A stretch of DNA of 64,000 nt from Nocardia goodfellowii (lineage in GTDB: Bacteria > Actinomycetota > Actinomycetes > Mycobacteriales > Mycobacteriaceae), in assembly GCF_017875645.1 (NCBI RefSeq), contig NZ_JAGGMR010000001.1, positions 5,766,001-5,830,000 on the forward strand, read 5' to 3'. The notes beneath the pieces were generated by a model that was not told the DNA's origin, made no database searches, and saw only the letters and a list, made by a program, of their open reading frames with translations. Shown in pieces: positions 36,936 through 44,247 of this stretch; the stretch's first letter is position 1; the number at the start of each line of letters is the position of its first letter. Both the position numbers and the translations under genes were made by a program.

Positions 36936-36949
36936 GAGCCGTACGGCTC
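36936..36949. promoter_or_regulatory. 14-bp palindrome in the leader of the Tc operon
   Basis: GAGCCGTACGGCTC is a perfect palindrome about 20 bp upstream of the TcA start codon, next to the ribosome-binding site. It could be an operator or a leader hairpin that controls translation of the toxin genes. Confidence 0.45.
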
Positions 36950-37080
36950 GGATCGTGTAGTCGCACAACAGTTCTCGTGTGTTACCCCGACAATCGCAGG
37001 GTCGGTGCGCGGGTGGATTCCGCGCGGCCCGACTCCGAACTACCCAACCGGCTCGCACAAACGCCGACTGTTCGGCCAGC

Positions 37081-37121
37081 GTAGGTAGCTCCCCGGGATG
37101 CCTACACGAGTAGCCGACTAC
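37081..37121. promoter_or_regulatory. Clustered inverted repeats upstream of the Tc operon
   Basis: GTAGG (37081-37085) faces CCTAC (37101-37105), and GTAG (37110-37113) faces CTAC (37118-37121), about 165-205 bp before the TcA start. The repeated GTAG/CTAC half-sites suggest a regulator binding region. No regulator gene lies beside the operon, so control may come from elsewhere. Confidence 0.35.
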
Positions 37122-37333
37122 CTGATTGTGCGCAGACGATGCCAAGAAGCTATGAGTGTCGACGAGGCCGTATTGCCGCAAGCCAGGCAAAGGGCGGGAA
37201 CGCCACGCGAGAACCTTCCGGTTCGCTGACAGAAAGGCACCTGAAGTGCAACGTTTCGGTCTCTTCCCGCGTTCACAGGACATTGCCAGCAGCCGCCCAG
37301 GGCCCTCATCGCTGTACCGGTCATGCTCCAGCG

Positions 37334-37455
37334 GTGACCACGCTCAGCGCCGACCAGGCCCTGCTCGACACCTCCGCCGTCCCCGAGCCGGTCGGCCTGC
37401 CGCCCGCGCGCCGCAGCTGGGAGCGGGCCGGACTGATCGCGCTGCTGATCGCCCC
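37334..37455 (+). pseudogene. Remnant of a glycosyltransferase-39-type membrane protein N-terminus
   Basis: From a GTG at 37334 the frame reads TTLSADQALLDTSAVPEP, then RRSWERAGLIALLIA, which resembles the cytoplasmic N-terminus and first membrane helix of actinobacterial ArnT/GT39-family glycosyltransferases. The match breaks off at about 37455 inside the helix, and unrelated sequence follows. It is a fragment and would not encode a functional enzyme. The family call rests on recall of the N-terminal pattern only. Confidence 0.35.
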
Positions 37456-37555
37456 ATGCTCGGCCGGCGTCGACTTTCGCAATCCCGAGCACCACCCTCG
37501 CGCTGGCGGCCCAGTTGTCACCGCGTTTCGTCCATGCCAGCGATTCACCCGTCAT

Positions 37556-37800
37556 CGAACCGGCACCGGTCCCCTCGGGCGAGGGCGCGGTGGAACTCGA
37601 AGTGCGTGGGCGGCCAGCGGTGAGATCAACCTCGCCAATGGCCGGCAGAGGGTCAGTTTGCACGCCTGCGTCGGGCGCGTGGTGACCGTTTGGGCCAACC
37701 CACGCAGCCTCCACATCAGCCTCGGCGGGCACCTGATCCGCACCGTCGCGTCGCGGCTGCTGCCCGAGCACCTGCAACTACTTCGAATGCGCGGCGGCCA
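37556..37800 (+). pseudogene. Possible IS481-type transposase C-terminal remnant
   Basis: A plus-strand frame reads SGEINLANGRQRVSLHACVG, then GRVVTVWANPRSLHISLGG and LIRTVASRLLP. The order (strand, Gly, RVT/VTV strand, L.RT.P) resembles the C-terminal beta region of actinobacterial IS481-type transposases. No DDE catalytic domain remains and the start is missing. With the truncated membrane-protein fragment just before it, this marks an old insertion/deletion scar upstream of the toxin operon. Confidence 0.35.
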
Positions 37801-38010
37801 CCCTACCAAACGCTCAGCCGCATTACAGTGCGTCGGTGTGACCGTTTGCGGACCGCGCCCAGCGGGTCTCGCGGTCTTGTTGCTTTGCGGACGCCGAACT
37901 GGCTCTATCCAGCAAACGCTCAGCGGGAGTAGCGCGTGTTGGAAGCCTCTGGCTCAACCGGTTTGGACAGCCGACCAATGCGCGCAACGCGGCATTACAG
38001 GATGTTGCCC
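37797..38010 (+). repeat. Dispersed intergenic repeat, copies B1 and B2
   Basis: B1 (about 37808-37835) reads AAACGCTCAGCCGCATTACA. B2 ends in GACCAATGCGCGCAACGCGG followed by CATTACAGGATGT (37973-38005), which matches copy E (43579-43611) at 26 of 33 positions. AAACGCTCAGC also recurs at 37914-37924. The copies lie between the transposase-like remnant and the low-GC operon. Confidence 0.6.
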
Positions 38011-38154
38011 GGCGGCATCAGCCTTGCCTTGCAAACGCGATGGCCGCAGGTCTCAGCTGGCCGGTCGCGCAGAGCGCGGATGGAGAACATGAACAAGACC
38101 CGCTTAGTTCTAGTTCTAAGAGGGATCTTGCGGTGGAAGCAGTCTCCGACTGAC

Positions 38155-38174
38155 GGGACCCGCCATTGGGTCCC
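38155..38174 (-). terminator. Terminator hairpin of the PhyH/DCD/Nudix operon
   Basis: GGGACCC (38155-38161) and GGGTCCC (38168-38174) form a perfect 7-bp stem with a 6-nt loop. Outer CTGAC/GTCAG bases can extend it after a bulge. It starts 6 bp past the stop of the Nudix gene (minus strand), where an operon terminator is expected. Confidence 0.6.
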
Positions 38175-38179
38175 TTCTG

Positions 38180-38863
38180 TCAGACTTGGATGCCGGCCAA
38201 CCCGAAGGAGAGCAGCCCAAGCAGCAAAACGCGGTCAGTAGCGTCCATCTCCGCAGCCTCCTCGATGGTCACCCATCGCAGAGCGTCTGACTCTGGAGAT
38301 ACCCTGGCCTCAAGACTCGTCGTCGTTGCAGCGAAGCAAACATCTATGTGCTTGTTCGAACAACCTAGAGGACATTCGGCATCGTGAATGTCCACGTCGA
38401 TTGGCGTCGGAAAAAATTTTAGATCACTAAGGCCGGATTCCTCTAAAGCCTCTCGGTGAGCGGTCAAAATTGGCGCCTGCTCACCATCTGGATGGCCTCC
38501 GAATTGCTGCCATGTATGATACTTATGATGCAGCGTTAACAGCATTTTACGTGCAGTTGGATTTATTATCATGGCGGAACAAGTGGCATGATACCAAGGC
38601 CGGCGGTCGAATAGAGATTCTCCAGCTCTGTCATGAGCCACCCGAGCGTCCGTTACTACAGTTGACCTGCCCCACATGGACTCGTAGTCCCGCATTGTCG
38701 CCGAAAATCCACGACCGCTGGCAACATTTCCGCTCCCGAGTGTTTCCCCATCAAGCCATTGAACTACATTCAGAGCATTCATAAGATCTCTAGGCACGCT
38801 ATTCGCGCGGGCGTGGGCAAGCTTGCGTGTTCGGCGGATCTTTAGGTAAGCAGAGTTATTCAT
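38180..38863 (-). CDS. Nudix hydrolase
   Basis: A 227-residue protein with an ~85-residue N-terminal extension before the Nudix domain. The Nudix box reads FGGHPDGEQAPILTAHREAL followed by EESGL: the conserved Gly, the REaxEE metal-binding Glu residues and the closing Gly are present. Nudix enzymes hydrolyse nucleoside diphosphates linked to another moiety (oxidised nucleotides, ADP-ribose, NADH, nucleotide sugars); the substrate cannot be assigned. It is the last gene of a three-gene minus-strand operon, 21 bp after the membrane-tethered dCTP-deaminase-like gene. Base composition is clearly lower in GC than its neighbours, indicating acquisition. Confidence 0.88.
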   Translation of the reverse strand: MNNSAYLKIRRTRKLAHARANSVPRDLMNALNVVQWLDGETLGSGNVASGRGFSATMRDYESMWGRSTVVTDARVAHDRAGESLFDRRPWYHATCSAMIINPTARKMLLTLHHKYHTWQQFGGHPDGEQAPILTAHREALEESGLSDLKFFPTPIDVDIHDAECPLGCSNKHIDVCFAATTTSLEARVSPESDALRWVTIEEAAEMDATDRVLLLGLLSFGLAGIQV

Positions 38864-38884
38864 TAGGCAACTCGCCAGTATACA

Positions 38885-39781
38885 TTAAGATTTTGATTCA
38901 ACCTCTGCCTCCTGTAGATTCACCCAGGAAACAAGTGACGGTCTATATCTATTTGCTAGGTACGCAACGAGTGCTGACGCAAATATCATTAGGAAGCTCG
39001 CGCCAAAGCTTGCGCCGAATTTGCTATCGAGAAACTGGCTGATCAATTTCCAGCTTGCCCAGCCTAGAAGACCCAGGAGTCCGATCAATATCAGAACAAC
39101 CCCTACGGTGAAAAACTTGCGCCGCCGACGCATTGACTTAAGGATGACTTCCTGTCGCAGTTCCGTCTGCGCCAATCTTTCCGCAAACGACCATAGGGTA
39201 AGAGTGCCGTTCTGCGCAGTTAGGGCAGTCGAGTTGGTACCGGCGACCAAGTAATCGCTCTGGTTATTGGCATTCCTTAGATCAGAATTCACGCCAAGAT
39301 ATCCGGACGTACCAGTCTCACCCAGGCGAGTAATCTCAAGTCTGCCGATTGGCTCACCGACAGGGATAGTCAGCGTGTGTGGCCCCAGGTTAATGAATAT
39401 GATTCGAAGATGCCCTCGAAACGAAAAGTCAACATGGGTAGCCGACGACCACAATCCCAACGCAAGGAGTCGTCCACGGGGAAAGATTGTCGCACACAGA
39501 TCTCCTGGGAAAGCTAGGCATTCAAGTGTTACTAGGGACACGATGTCCCCCGAGTTGATGGTGATTTTCCCGTCGGTCGTAACATGCCGTCGCTCAACTG
39601 GTGACCGAGTTCCAAACCAAGCGATCTCGCTAGCGTGAAGCTCGACCGTCGTCTGACGAGTGATTACCGGAGTGTTGTTTGACCGGGTAATTAAGTTGGT
39701 ATCGCACAACTTCTTGACTTCTCGTTCGGGGAGAATGCCCGGGTGCGCACTGCGCTGTTCACCCCTGCTGTTCGTTGCCAT
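38885..39781 (-). CDS. dCTP-deaminase/dUTPase-like domain fused to a C-terminal two-helix membrane anchor
   Basis: This 298-residue protein starts at ATG 39781, which follows GGAGG by 4 nt and overlaps the PhyH gene end by 23 bp, so the two are translationally coupled. Residues ~25-160 follow the Dcd/dUTPase trimer fold: ECLAFPGDLCATIFPRGRLL (the P.dl.a.i..RS element), HVDFSFRGHLRIIFINLGPH (the .id.gfrG.l.lel.N element), then VGEPIGRLEI. The position of the catalytic Glu of Dcd (in LEL) is hydrophobic (IIF), so deaminase activity is doubtful. A linker with Arg/Lys (RRRRKFF) is followed by two helices (VGVVLILIGLLGLLGWASW and FGASFLMIFASALVAYLA). The layout suggests a nucleotide sensor coupled to the membrane. 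The low-GC composition marks it as foreign. Confidence 0.75.
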   Translation of the reverse strand: MATNSRGEQRSAHPGILPEREVKKLCDTNLITRSNNTPVITRQTTVELHASEIAWFGTRSPVERRHVTTDGKITINSGDIVSLVTLECLAFPGDLCATIFPRGRLLALGLWSSATHVDFSFRGHLRIIFINLGPHTLTIPVGEPIGRLEITRLGETGTSGYLGVNSDLRNANNQSDYLVAGTNSTALTAQNGTLTLWSFAERLAQTELRQEVILKSMRRRRKFFTVGVVLILIGLLGLLGWASWKLISQFLDSKFGASFGASFLMIFASALVAYLANRYRPSLVSWVNLQEAEVESKS

Positions 39782-40676
39782 CAGACCTCCATGTTTCCAT
39801 CCACGCACAGACTCCGTACCGTGAAAGGAGCTCATCATAGTATTCGTACAGTTTGCGATGCATTCCAAGCAGCTTTAACTCGTCGACACTTGCTTCGCGG
39901 ACGAAATTAGACCATTCGGGCTCATGTCCGACGCGTAGCCCGGGATAGTAAGTGACCCAAGTTGCTTGGATATCCTTGATCGCCAACTTGAGGGATCGCC
40001 TGGTTATATGGATACCTACCAACTCTGTTGCCCGGTGAAATACGTCGCCTGCAAAGGCGAGGACGCTGCCCGCAGGACCTACTGCCAATACCTCGTTATC
40101 GTAGAGAGCAGGAGCCTCGTCGCAGCTAAAACGTGCCGGCTCAAGTGGATAGCGGCTTGAAATCTCGCGAGACACGAGAGCCGTCGGGCCATTAGCTTGG
40201 CATACGTCCTCAAGAAAGACGAACATGCCGACAAACTCGCAGCGACCGTCCGCCAATCGTGGCCCGAATGCCGTATTCTTTGCATAATCCCGGTGGTGCG
40301 TCTGTTCATACCTCGCGACGCCTGAGTATTTGGCCCAAATCTGCGCTTGATATAGTTGCACCGCGGTCGTCTCTAGCAGTTGTGAGGCAACGGACATAAT
40401 TGCAGGATCAGTGGCTAAATGGCAGAGTTCTAACCCTTTGAATGGAAAGGTGGCCATACCTGAAAACTCGCCCGAAACTTTCTCTCGCAAATGATCATTC
40501 GAGGCAATCTGGGATGGAGATGGCAGCTCTAGCCAAATTTCTTCGGCGGCGCACGCTATCCTCGATAGAGGAAACAAATTTTCGATTATTATCCAGCCCT
40601 GACTTTTCCATGTTTCGAGCTGAGATATTGACAGCTGTGAAGGTACGTCCGCTTTGGAGGTTATGTCTTTGTCCAT
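39759..40676 (-). CDS. Phytanoyl-CoA dioxygenase (PhyH)-family Fe(II)/2-oxoglutarate oxygenase
   Basis: A 305-residue non-haem iron oxygenase. The double-stranded beta-helix contains the iron-binding HxD in THHRDYAK (His and Asp), the distal His in FAGDVFHRATELVG, and an Arg (HITRRSLK) placed to hold 2-oxoglutarate. The N-terminus (LETWKSQGWIIIENLFP) is typical of PhyH proteins. Family members hydroxylate or halogenate small molecules, lipids or carrier-bound substrates. It leads a three-gene operon with the membrane-tethered Dcd-like protein and the Nudix hydrolase. A GGAG about 10 nt before the ATG supports the start. The low GC and weaker codon bias indicate recent transfer. Confidence 0.88.
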   Translation of the reverse strand: MDKDITSKADVPSQLSISQLETWKSQGWIIIENLFPLSRIACAAEEIWLELPSPSQIASNDHLREKVSGEFSGMATFPFKGLELCHLATDPAIMSVASQLLETTAVQLYQAQIWAKYSGVARYEQTHHRDYAKNTAFGPRLADGRCEFVGMFVFLEDVCQANGPTALVSREISSRYPLEPARFSCDEAPALYDNEVLAVGPAGSVLAFAGDVFHRATELVGIHITRRSLKLAIKDIQATWVTYYPGLRVGHEPEWSNFVREASVDELKLLGMHRKLYEYYDELLSRYGVCAWMETWRSDGNEQQG

Positions 40677-41453
40677 TGGCAGTTGACTCCGTGATCTAAG
40701 CTGGGACCTCCGAACGAGCAGTGCGCAGCCTCAGCGACCAAACTCAGCTACCAATAGTTCACTCGCACCGCGCAGATGAACGCACCAGCCACTCCGTTTC
40801 CCATGACCGTGCGAGCAGGGTGATTGACAGCTCGTCAAAATTAGCATCTCGTCCGTCAAGATATTGCATCAATTACTCTAGCGTCCGAACGCTCTCTCGG
40901 ATACCGCTGGTCAGGGGACTGGACATATCGCCGCAACCGCGTGATCATGCCCTGCTCGGCGATGGCGTGAATCATTTGGGGACCGAGTCGTCGTGCTGAG
41001 GCGCAACTCTGCCGATAAGGTTGAGCTCGTGCCGGAGCCGCCGAGTCCTCCGCCATCGTGTGCCCAACGAGCCCGAAGTCCGTGATCGCCGCGGGGCCGG
41101 ACTCTCACACCGGGTATCAGGTTGGCTCGGCGGGAGCCGAGCCATACCCCCGGAAAAGATGCCGCTGTCGTGGCGCATCGACTGCGAACGATACTGCACG
41201 GCAGCAGTATCTTGCGTGTCGGAAACGCCCTCAACTCGGCAGAAGCGGGCGTTTGCGGTCGCCCGCGCAGCGGCATTACCGCTTACTCGCCGGCGCTCAA
41301 GTCAGCTAGTACCGATGTGATGCAGAACGTCTTACGTTTGATGTGCGGGCGTTCACCGCGGCGCCGGACTGAGCCACGGAGGCGCTCAGCGGGCTGTTGG
41401 TCGACAAACCCGCTGGTCGACAGGTCCGGTCGGGTTCGGGCCTTGACGAAAAA
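40677..41453. other. Gene-free spacer with several hairpins and repeat copy C
   Basis: No frame carries a recognisable protein. The AT-richer first 250 bp should contain the promoter of the PhyH operon. Perfect hairpins occur at 41124-41143 (GGCTCGGC, GGGA loop, GCCGAGCC) and 41190-41211 (GATACTGC/GCAGTATC). TGGTCGACA occurs twice near 41399-41425. The rest is the dispersed repeat. Confidence 0.5.
41221..41285 (+). repeat. Dispersed intergenic repeat, copy C
   Basis: AAACGCCC (41223-41230) and GGGCGTTT (41247-41254) form a perfect 8-bp stem whose loop contains CAACTCGGCAGAAGC. Immediately after comes GCCCGCGCAGCGGCATTACC (41261-41280), the core of the family. Copy D has the same kind of loop (AACTCGGCAAGA) in a different stem, so the stems covary while the loop is conserved. 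Confidence 0.65.
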
Positions 41454-42662
41454 CTACAGAAGGACCGGTTCGTCCTGGTCTGTAGCCAAACGCACACGGG
41501 TTATTTCGACCGCGAGCACGCGTTCGTCCACTGGCTCGATCGAGAAGGAGAACTCGGCGACCACGTTTAGGTAGCCAGCGACCTCCATCATGTGTTTGTT
41601 CCAGTCGGGATCCTGGACTGCCACCTGATCCAATTCATCGTCACTCAGCGCGTAGAAGTCGGACTTGTACAGAAATCCTTCGTAGCCGAGCATGAGCTCA
41701 GCGGTGCGGCCCGTCCCGATGAGAGCACTGCCGTTGTAACCGTCTCGTGTTGACTGGAACAGTGTTTCGGGAATTTCGATCGAGGACACTGTCGGTGACT
41801 CGATGCCCGGGATCAGTCGCGCACCCTCGATCAACTCCTCGTACCCACCGTCAGGCGTTGCGCTCTCAAGCGCGGTCCCGAGAAGGTTCATCAATGCGTC
41901 CTCCATCGGCTGTTGAAGCAGCGCAAGCACTTGACTCATGGGCAGCTCTGCGGCCGCGGCTTCAGCCTGGGTACCGCGCTGAGCGATTGTGAGAGCTTCA
42001 TCGATCTGGCGCGCGAATCGAGCAGCCGTCAGGCCAAGCTGATGCAGGTGTTCCGCCAATTCTGGCTTCGGAGTTGACTCGCCCTTCGTGAGACAGTCGT
42101 TGTCGTTGCTCACAAACACCACGCACCGCCCACGGTCGGCCTTCGCGATCTCGATGAAGGTCCACCAGATCAGAGCATCTCGATACCCCTTATCGGTGTC
42201 ATCGAACGGGGGGTGCGAGCGCAACGACCATTCAACGATCAGCTCATGAGGTGGTGCTGGTATCGGTGAAGTACCAAAACCCATGCTGGCCAACCGCTCC
42301 CGAAACTGCTGGCGCGCGCGATCTTGATTGAGCCCCTCGGAGTTGCGCAACTCGCGGATCCTCGGGAGCTTCGATAGAACGGGCCAGTCATCAGCGAGGT
42401 CCGAGTCCTCCAAGTTCTGTTCGATCAGTTTGATTGCCGTCTCCAGCTCCTTGCGGGCGTCCTTGGCAGCGATGTACATGTGCCGTGCCGTTTCCCGCAC
42501 TACAACCTCCGGGAAGGCGACCTCAACTTCCCCCGCCGCAACCGCGAGGGCTAAGGCCTTCCAGGGTGGCGACTGCAGTGTCCGATCGGTAAATACCATA
42601 TTGGTATCAATCACCAACAAGGGCCGTTGTACTGCCGCCGACGACCTCACCCCTTCATCCAT
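41454..42662 (-). CDS. PIN-fold nuclease-like protein of the DUF4935 type
   Basis: A 402-residue protein (start MDEGVRSS at 42662; GTG/ATG further upstream possible). The first third follows the PIN pattern: LLVIDTNMVFTD with the first acidic residue, a Glu in VVVRETARHM, YRDALIWWTFIEIA with Asp, and VVFVSNDNDC with the final acidic cluster. These would coordinate Mg2+ for RNA cleavage. The remaining ~220 residues are a separate domain of unknown role (LYKSDFYALSDDELDQV). PIN/DUF4935 proteins are often found in defence islands. There is no obvious antitoxin partner and repeats lie on both sides. Confidence 0.75.
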   Translation of the reverse strand: MDEGVRSSAAVQRPLLVIDTNMVFTDRTLQSPPWKALALAVAAGEVEVAFPEVVVRETARHMYIAAKDARKELETAIKLIEQNLEDSDLADDWPVLSKLPRIRELRNSEGLNQDRARQQFRERLASMGFGTSPIPAPPHELIVEWSLRSHPPFDDTDKGYRDALIWWTFIEIAKADRGRCVVFVSNDNDCLTKGESTPKPELAEHLHQLGLTAARFARQIDEALTIAQRGTQAEAAAAELPMSQVLALLQQPMEDALMNLLGTALESATPDGGYEELIEGARLIPGIESPTVSSIEIPETLFQSTRDGYNGSALIGTGRTAELMLGYEGFLYKSDFYALSDDELDQVAVQDPDWNKHMMEVAGYLNVVAEFSFSIEPVDERVLAVEITRVRLATDQDEPVLL

Positions 42663-42820
42663 GTACGACACGATCGCACACATGCCGATCTACTCTGCAG
42701 TGACTATGCGGATCCAAGCTGACGGTGGGATTCCCGATCACGAAGTCTGCCAGCACAACCGGCGACCGATCCAGTTCGGACGAGAGGTATTTGAAACGGC
42801 GGTCCGCGCTGTCCGCGGTA

Positions 42821-42915
42821 CCATCCGCAACTCGGCAAGAGCGGATGTGCTGAGTCGCAGTTGGTGTCTGGCCGCGCAGAATCCCCGCCACGCGGCAGGA
42901 GCGGACGTTCAACGG
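42821..42915 (+). repeat. Dispersed intergenic repeat, copy D (two units)
   Basis: CATCCGC (42822-42828) and GCGGATG (42841-42847) form a perfect 7-bp stem around the loop AACTCGGCAAGA. A second unit, CGCGGCAGGAGCGGACGTTC (42892-42911), resembles CTCGGCAAGAGCGGATGTGC (42832-42851). It lies between the PIN gene and the RPGMYIG-motif gene. Confidence 0.6.
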
Positions 42916-42965
42916 ATCCCAGATCAACACGACTGGTTGACCATCGGCCGCCTCGAGCCGTTCGA

Positions 42966-43412
42966 TCAATCCTGTACACGGACGAATTCGATGCTGGACG
43001 TCTCGTTGTCACGTTCGATGAGGAATCGATCAAGCAGATCGAACAGGACCTCGAGGATGTGTGCTTCTTGCTCGGGCGTCAGATCGGTGAGTAAATCCCA
43101 GCTTGGGAGCGCGATCTGCTCGATCTGGGCCCACCAGATGAGGTTCACCCCTACCTGGTGGTTGCTCATCAGCCACTCGCGGAAGCCGCTCAAGCCCGCT
43201 CCACCGTATCGGTGTGCGGCGTAGTGATAACCGTCGAGGAAGCTGGTCACGCCCCGCAGCGTGGTCCGGCCGATGTACATTCCCGGTCTCTTGGCGAACA
43301 GCCAAAGGTATTGGCGTTCAGTAAGTTCGCCGTGGTCGGTGACAACCTCTCCGTCCACGGTCAACTGTAGTTTGGCCGAGTAGGACACGGGGCCGGTGTT
43401 GCTCTTCGCCAC
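42966..43412 (-). CDS. Small RPGMYIG-motif protein, function unknown
   Basis: A 148-residue acidic protein starting at GTG 43412 with GGAG 8 nt upstream. It contains ERQYLWLFAKRPGMYIG followed by a helical region (LDGYHYAAHRYGG; EVLFDLLDRFLIERD). RPGMYIG also occurs at the start of GyrB/ParE ATPase domains, but no ATPase motifs follow, so this is not a gyrase. Similar short proteins occur as orphans in actinomycetes. Repeat copies flank it, which suggests a mobile or recombining islet. Confidence 0.6.
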   Translation of the reverse strand: MAKSNTGPVSYSAKLQLTVDGEVVTDHGELTERQYLWLFAKRPGMYIGRTTLRGVTSFLDGYHYAAHRYGGAGLSGFREWLMSNHQVGVNLIWWAQIEQIALPSWDLLTDLTPEQEAHILEVLFDLLDRFLIERDNETSSIEFVRVQD

Positions 43413-43525
43413 GGACCCACTCCATCACGGCGACCGCACTTCTGCCATCCCGGACCTGTGATGCCGCGGTCGACCAACTCGGAGACATGCCCGCTGCGTA
43501 GTCGAGCGGTCCTGAAGACTCGACC

Positions 43526-43611
43526 ATCGGCATTACAGCGCGGCGGCAAGCCTTGCCAGCCAATCAATTTGAACGGCTGACCAACGCGCGACCAGCGGCA
43601 TTATCGGATGT
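43526..43611 (+). repeat. Dispersed intergenic repeat, copy E
   Basis: It contains CGGCATTACAGCG (43528-43540), AAGCCTTGCCAGCCAA (43548-43563, identical to copy A) and GACCAACGCGCGACCAGCGG followed by CATTATCGGATGT (43579-43611, matching copy B2). Confidence 0.65.
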
Positions 43612-43679
43612 GCCTCATAGGGCTCTCACATCCCATACGTGCCGCGACAGCAGCAGTTCGGGAGTGTCATGATCGGGCG

Positions 43680-44114
43680 GTGGATGAGTACTTATGGCCT
43701 GAGGACGACGGGTTGGGACAAAGAGCACGCCGTGCGTGGCCGACCACGGTGGAATTACTGCCAGTCGGCAGCTCCGTGACGGGCACGGTGATCGGGCGAC
43801 AGCCTTTTGGTGTCTTCATCGACCTTGATCAAGCGCCGAATGCTGTAGGCCTTCTGCGAATCACAGCCCTGCCCCAGGGCGCCCCGCTCCCCGCCCGAGG
43901 TGAGCATGTCGACGGCCAAGTGCTCTGGCATGAAGCTTCCAACTGCCAGGTGATCGTGTCGCCTCCGGCAAGTGATGGACCTGCCGACCAGTCAGGCATC
44001 AGCGTGCACCACCCAGCCCTGCCTCGCCGCGCCGAACAGCCTTGTAAGCGGCATTACCGGACATCTGAGTCATGGCAATGCGCCCATGCCCGGCTCCCTG
44101 GCGCGGCACAATGA
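43680..44114 (+). CDS. Small S1-like (OB-fold) protein
   Basis: About 144 residues from GTG 43680 (VDEYLWPEDDG); a start at 43608 is possible but lies in repeat E. The centre reads VGSSVTGTVIGRQPFGVFID, then GEHVDGQVLWHE and QVIVSP, the five-strand pattern of an S1 RNA-binding OB fold. This suggests RNA or translation-related binding. The final ~30 residues are encoded by repeat copy F and are unlike the rest, so the original C-terminus may have been replaced. No operon partner is visible. Confidence 0.55.
   Translation: MDEYLWPEDDGLGQRARRAWPTTVELLPVGSSVTGTVIGRQPFGVFIDLDQAPNAVGLLRITALPQGAPLPARGEHVDGQVLWHEASNCQVIVSPPASDGPADQSGISVHHPALPRRAEQPCKRHYRTSESWQCAHARLPGAAQ
44032..44064 (+). repeat. 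Dispersed intergenic repeat, copy F
   Basis: CCGAACAGCCTTGTAAGCGG (44032-44051) is identical to 48451-48470 in copy G; here GCATTACCGGACAT overlaps and follows directly, whereas copy G has three extra bases. The element lies inside the end of the S1-like reading frame. Confidence 0.7.
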
Positions 44115-44247
44115 CGCGGGTGCGAGCGCTCATCTCGATATAGCTTTCCGCCGCTATCTCAAGAGCGACGCCCGCGCCCTTGGTGATTTCGACGCCGCCG
44201 TCATCGACTCCACGACCGAGCCAAAGCCGTTGAATGCAAGCTGCGTC

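Noticed and set aside
34143..37088. 981-codon plus-strand open frame
   Set aside because: Also antisense to TcA, with Arg/Gly/His-rich low-information translation and no ribosome-binding site or domain.
37118..38092. 219- and 317-codon frames on both strands
   Set aside because: Neither is protein-like over its length. The plus-strand frame stitches together two unrelated remnants and repeat sequence.
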